Shown one piece after another: positions 61,608-64,000 of a stretch of 64,000 nucleotides of DNA; position 1 is the first letter of the stretch; every line of letters begins with the position of its first letter. The stretch lies in assembly GCF_006715395.1 (NCBI RefSeq), contig NZ_VFNC01000001.1, forward strand, positions 3,720,001 through 3,784,000, in the 5' to 3' direction. The translations under genes and the position numbers were made by a program. A model generated the notes under the pieces. It searched no databases, was not told the origin of the DNA, and saw nothing but the letters and a program-made list of their open reading frames with translations. This stretch comes from Streptomyces sp. SLBN-31 (lineage in GTDB: Bacteria; Actinomycetota; Actinomycetes; Streptomycetales; Streptomycetaceae).

Positions 61608-62351
61608 ATGAGTGAGACCAACACCGTGAACCACCACAAGGTCGCGCTGGTGACCGGGGCCAACAAGGGCATTGGGTACGAGATCGCCGCCGGGCTCGGC
61701 GCCCTCGGCTGGTCCGTCGGAATCGGCGCGCGGAACGAGGAGCGGCGCGAGGCCGCTGTGGACAAGCTGCGCGCGGCCGGAGCCGACGCGTTCGGCGTGC
61801 CGCTGGATGTGACCGACGACGCCAGCGTGACAGCGGCGGCTCGGCTGATGGAGGAGCGGGCCGGGCGGCTCGACGCGCTCGTCAACAATGCCGGTATCAC
61901 CGGCGGTGGACCGCAGGAGCCCACCACGGCCGACGTGAACCGGGTACGGGCGGCCGTGGAGACCAACGTGATCGGCGTCATCCGCGTCACCAACGCCCTG
62001 CTCCCTCTGCTGCGCCGCTCGCCGTCGCCACGGATCGTGAACGTCTCCAGCAGCGTCGGCTCCCTCACCCTCCAGACCACGCCCGGCGCCGAGACGGGCC
62101 CCATCGCCATTGCCTACGCTCCGTCGAAGACATTCCTCAACGCCGTCACCGTGCAGTACGCCAAGGAACTGGCCGACACCCACATCCTGATCAACGCCGT
62201 CTGCCCCGGCTACACGGCGACCGACCTCAACGGCTTCCAGGGAGTGCGCACCCCCGAGCAGGGCGCAGCCGCCGCGATCCGGCTGGCCACCATATCGGCC
62301 GACGGACCGACGGGCCGCTTCTTCAACGACGACGGAGAGGTGCCCTGGTGA
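61608..62351 (+). CDS. short-chain dehydrogenase/reductase
   Basis: 247 aa from ATG 61608. Classical SDR: cofactor motif VALVTGANKGIGYEIAAGLG, NNAG, catalytic Ser in RIVNVSSSVGSL and the YxxxK pair in AYAPSKTFLNAV, then INAVCPGYTATDLNGFQG. The ANKGIG form with GARNEERRE is usual for NADP-dependent plant-type carbonyl reductases. Cytoplasmic; the substrate is unknown. Likely regulated by the divergent LysR. Confidence 0.9.
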   Translation: MSETNTVNHHKVALVTGANKGIGYEIAAGLGALGWSVGIGARNEERREAAVDKLRAAGADAFGVPLDVTDDASVTAAARLMEERAGRLDALVNNAGITGGGPQEPTTADVNRVRAAVETNVIGVIRVTNALLPLLRRSPSPRIVNVSSSVGSLTLQTTPGAETGPIAIAYAPSKTFLNAVTVQYAKELADTHILINAVCPGYTATDLNGFQGVRTPEQGAAAAIRLATISADGPTGRFFNDDGEVPW

Positions 62352-62444
62352 CGCGCTCTTGGTTCGCGCCACCCCCCCCAGGTACGGTGCAAGCCGCCTG
62401 CCCGCAGCCGGAACTGGCGGCCGACAACGTCAACGATCAGCAAT

Positions 62445-62745
62445 AGTGTCGGACTGGCCGTGCCGACGGCGGGCCGCCTTGTCGGGATGGTTGACCTCGG
62501 TGACCGTGATGCCCTCGTGGTGCAGACAGCGGGGCAGGGCGGCCCCGTAGGAGCCGGTGCATTCCAATTCGGCCCGCCGCAATGGTCCGAAAGCGCGCGT
62601 GCCCAGGACAGGGATTGCCGATAGCGCTCCGCAGGTCGCGGGAATACTCCGCAGTCCAGCAGGGCGCCTGTGCTGGTGATCACCGCGGCCACATGGATGC
62701 CTGTATGCGTGTCGACTCCGAGCAGGACCTGCTCGTGGTGGCGGT
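62445..62745 (-). pseudogene. IS110-family transposase remnant
   Basis: The N-terminal DEDD domain start is visible as LLGVDTHTGIHVAAVITSTG and LLDCGVFPRPAERYRQSLSW. After a frameshift near 62580 it continues as ELECTGSYGAALPRCLHHEG and ITVTEVNHPDKAARRRHGQS-DTI, then stops. The rest of the DEDD domain and the serine domain are missing. A dead insertion sequence. Confidence 0.8.
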
Positions 62746-63052
62746 CAGGACCGTGACGGTGTCTCTCGCGAAAGCCCCTGTCGGGGTACGCGCGCCCTTT
62801 CAGTTGGCAGGGAGACCGCTCTCCGGGGTGCTGGTAGCCGTCTGCGAGCAGCGAGGTGGGCCTTCTCAGGCCCGTCGGCGTCTGTGTCTCCAACTGGCTT
62901 CGCGACTGCTGGGTGCCGTTTATGGGGGTCGCCTTGACCAACCCCTGCGCCTTCCCGCCTGCTACCAGCACGGCGGTCGCACAGAAGTCTGTGCGACCGC
63001 CCACGCGAGCCGCCACTGCAGGGTCGTAGGCAGCGCTGAGGGGCTCCTTGGA
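62746..63052. other. no gene recognised
   Basis: 300 bp between the IS110 remnant and the expansin-like gene. It probably holds the former upstream part of the IS; no supported ORF. Confidence 0.4.
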
Positions 63053-64000
63053 TCAGTGCTGTGCGAACTGGGCCCGCGTCCGTTGTACGACGTTCGGCAG
63101 GACCGCGAGTCCGCTGACGGTCAGCTGTTCGCCGTAGATGTCGGTGACTCTGATCGCCTTGCCGCAGCCGTTGCCATCGGCGGCGATGAAGTAGTTGAAG
63201 CTGGTGCGGGGCAACTGCCGCCAGCCGCCCCCGGTGCGGACCTCCAGCCGTGCCACCGGGTTGCGGTGACCGATGACCTGGATGCCGCACCAGTAGGCGC
63301 TGGACCCGGTCTTGTACCGGATGGACATCGTGCCGATGGAGCCGGGGCTCACCAGGCTCCAGGTGATGGGGAGCCGGCCGACCTTGAGGTCGGCGAGCTT
63401 GGCGAAGGCCTGTTGGCTGAGGTCGATCTGCCCGGGTGCGCAGGGCAGAGGGCATTCGTTGGTGATTCGTACCGTGATCGACTTGCCGTTGGCCGCGCGG
63501 ACGAGCACGTACGCGCCGCAGGCCTTGGAGGTCTCGTAGTCGGTGGTGTTCATCGCCGCGATCATCATGTCCGGGCTCGGACCGAAGAGACATGCCCCGT
63601 CCCCGACACCGGCCGCGTAGGCGGTCGCGACACCCTGGTACGAGGTGTTGGGCCGGATCCGCCCTGCCGTCGGGGGCGTGCTGGAGCCGCGCGACGTCTT
63701 TTGTTGGCCCTTGGCCGTGGACTTTGCCGCCTTGGGGCTCTCGGTGGTCTTCGGGCTGGCCGAGCCGCTCGCACTCGGACTTGACGACCGGCGTGGCGTT
63801 GCGCTGACAGACGCCGAGCCGGCGGTGTCGGCGGACTTTGGCTGGGTGGTCACGAGTGGGGTGGCCGTGGCCGGCCCCGCGTCGACCTTGTGGCCAGGGA
63901 GCAACGCCATGACCAGACATGCGAGAACGCCTGCTGCTGTCACTGCCACTGTGGTGCCCAGCACGAGTTTGCGTCTGCGTCTGCGCTGCCGCGCGACCTG
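63053..64000 (-). CDS. expansin-like secreted protein (5' end outside window)
   Basis: At least 316 residues; the frame is open to the right edge, so the start lies beyond 64000. ARQRRRRRKL followed by VLGTTVAVTAAGVLACLVMA is a signal/anchor segment. A 70-residue Ser/Lys/Thr/Pro linker leads to a double-psi beta barrel (GVATAYAAGVGDGACLFG, AAMNTTDYETSKACGAYVLV, RITNECPLPCAPGQIDLSQQ) and a C-terminal carbohydrate-binding domain (RTGGGWRQLPRTSFNYFIAA). This is the EXLX1/expansin architecture; such proteins loosen cellulose or peptidoglycan without hydrolysis. Confidence 0.88.
   Translation of the reverse strand, partial: QVARQRRRRRKLVLGTTVAVTAAGVLACLVMALLPGHKVDAGPATATPLVTTQPKSADTAGSASVSATPRRSSSPSASGSASPKTTESPKAAKSTAKGQQKTSRGSSTPPTAGRIRPNTSYQGVATAYAAGVGDGACLFGPSPDMMIAAMNTTDYETSKACGAYVLVRAANGKSITVRITNECPLPCAPGQIDLSQQAFAKLADLKVGRLPITWSLVSPGSIGTMSIRYKTGSSAYWCGIQVIGHRNPVARLEVRTGGGWRQLPRTSFNYFIAADGNGCGKAIRVTDIYGEQLTVSGLAVLPNVVQRTRAQFAQH

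Overview
The window is high-GC actinobacterial DNA, almost certainly a Streptomyces chromosome. The supporting evidence is GTG/ATG starts with translational overlaps, an AfsR/SARP regulator, a complete mce operon, RNase J, remnants of a RepSA-type integrative element (AICE) and G/C-ending codons. Much of it looks like accessory or chromosome-arm sequence. Many genes are frameshifted, truncated or reduced to fragments, and two near-identical TnpB-type insertion sequences are present.

Layout. 1-4.5 kb: debris of a Tn3-like element (resolvase without its catalytic N-terminus, internally deleted transposase) around an intact HD-domain gene, a frameshifted FAD monooxygenase and a P-type ATPase scrap. 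4.6-7.9 kb: a fluoride-resistance cassette made of a probable fluoride riboswitch, crcB, DUF190, crcB and an MFS exporter with overlapping starts, facing a decayed enolase gene (enolase is the classical fluoride target). 7.9-15.5 kb: hypothetical genes, a broken HTH/STAND-NTPase/WD40 gene fused at a deletion junction to a broken secreted-protein gene, and a cell-wall-anchored protein. 15.6-22.3 kb: RNase J with a perfect palindromic terminator, a secreted DUF5707 protein, a MarR-MFS efflux pair, IS copy 1 and DUF1330. 22.7-27.6 kb: glycerol/lipid locus (TetR-glpD, divergent from an FAD oxidase and a diacylglycerol-kinase-like gene).

27.7-41.1 kb: a twelve-gene mce lipid-transport operon read leftwards (ATPase, two YrbE permeases, MceA-F, two Mce-associated proteins), then an ECF-type sigma factor with a membrane tail and a secreted lytic transglycosylase. 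The ATPase and transglycosylase genes share a nearly identical 47-49 bp upstream element that looks like a promoter, suggesting one regulon, possibly driven by the sigma factor between them.

41.5-53 kb: a frameshifted MBL-fold gene, IS copy 2 inserted exactly at the stop codon of a LysR gene, a SARP regulator divergent from an alpha/beta hydrolase with 11-bp-spaced direct repeats between them, and a HIT-protein/archaeal-type prolyl-tRNA synthetase pair. 53-61 kb: a scrapyard of integrative elements at a tRNA-Gly 3' end, with three tRNA-derived att-like cores, a repSA-xis-int remnant and many small genes. It also holds the most unusual feature of the window: two 152-nt inverted-repeat structures whose stems differ by compensatory base changes while the loops are conserved. 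60.6-64 kb: LysR/SDR pair, an IS110 remnant and an expansin-like secreted protein cut by the window edge.
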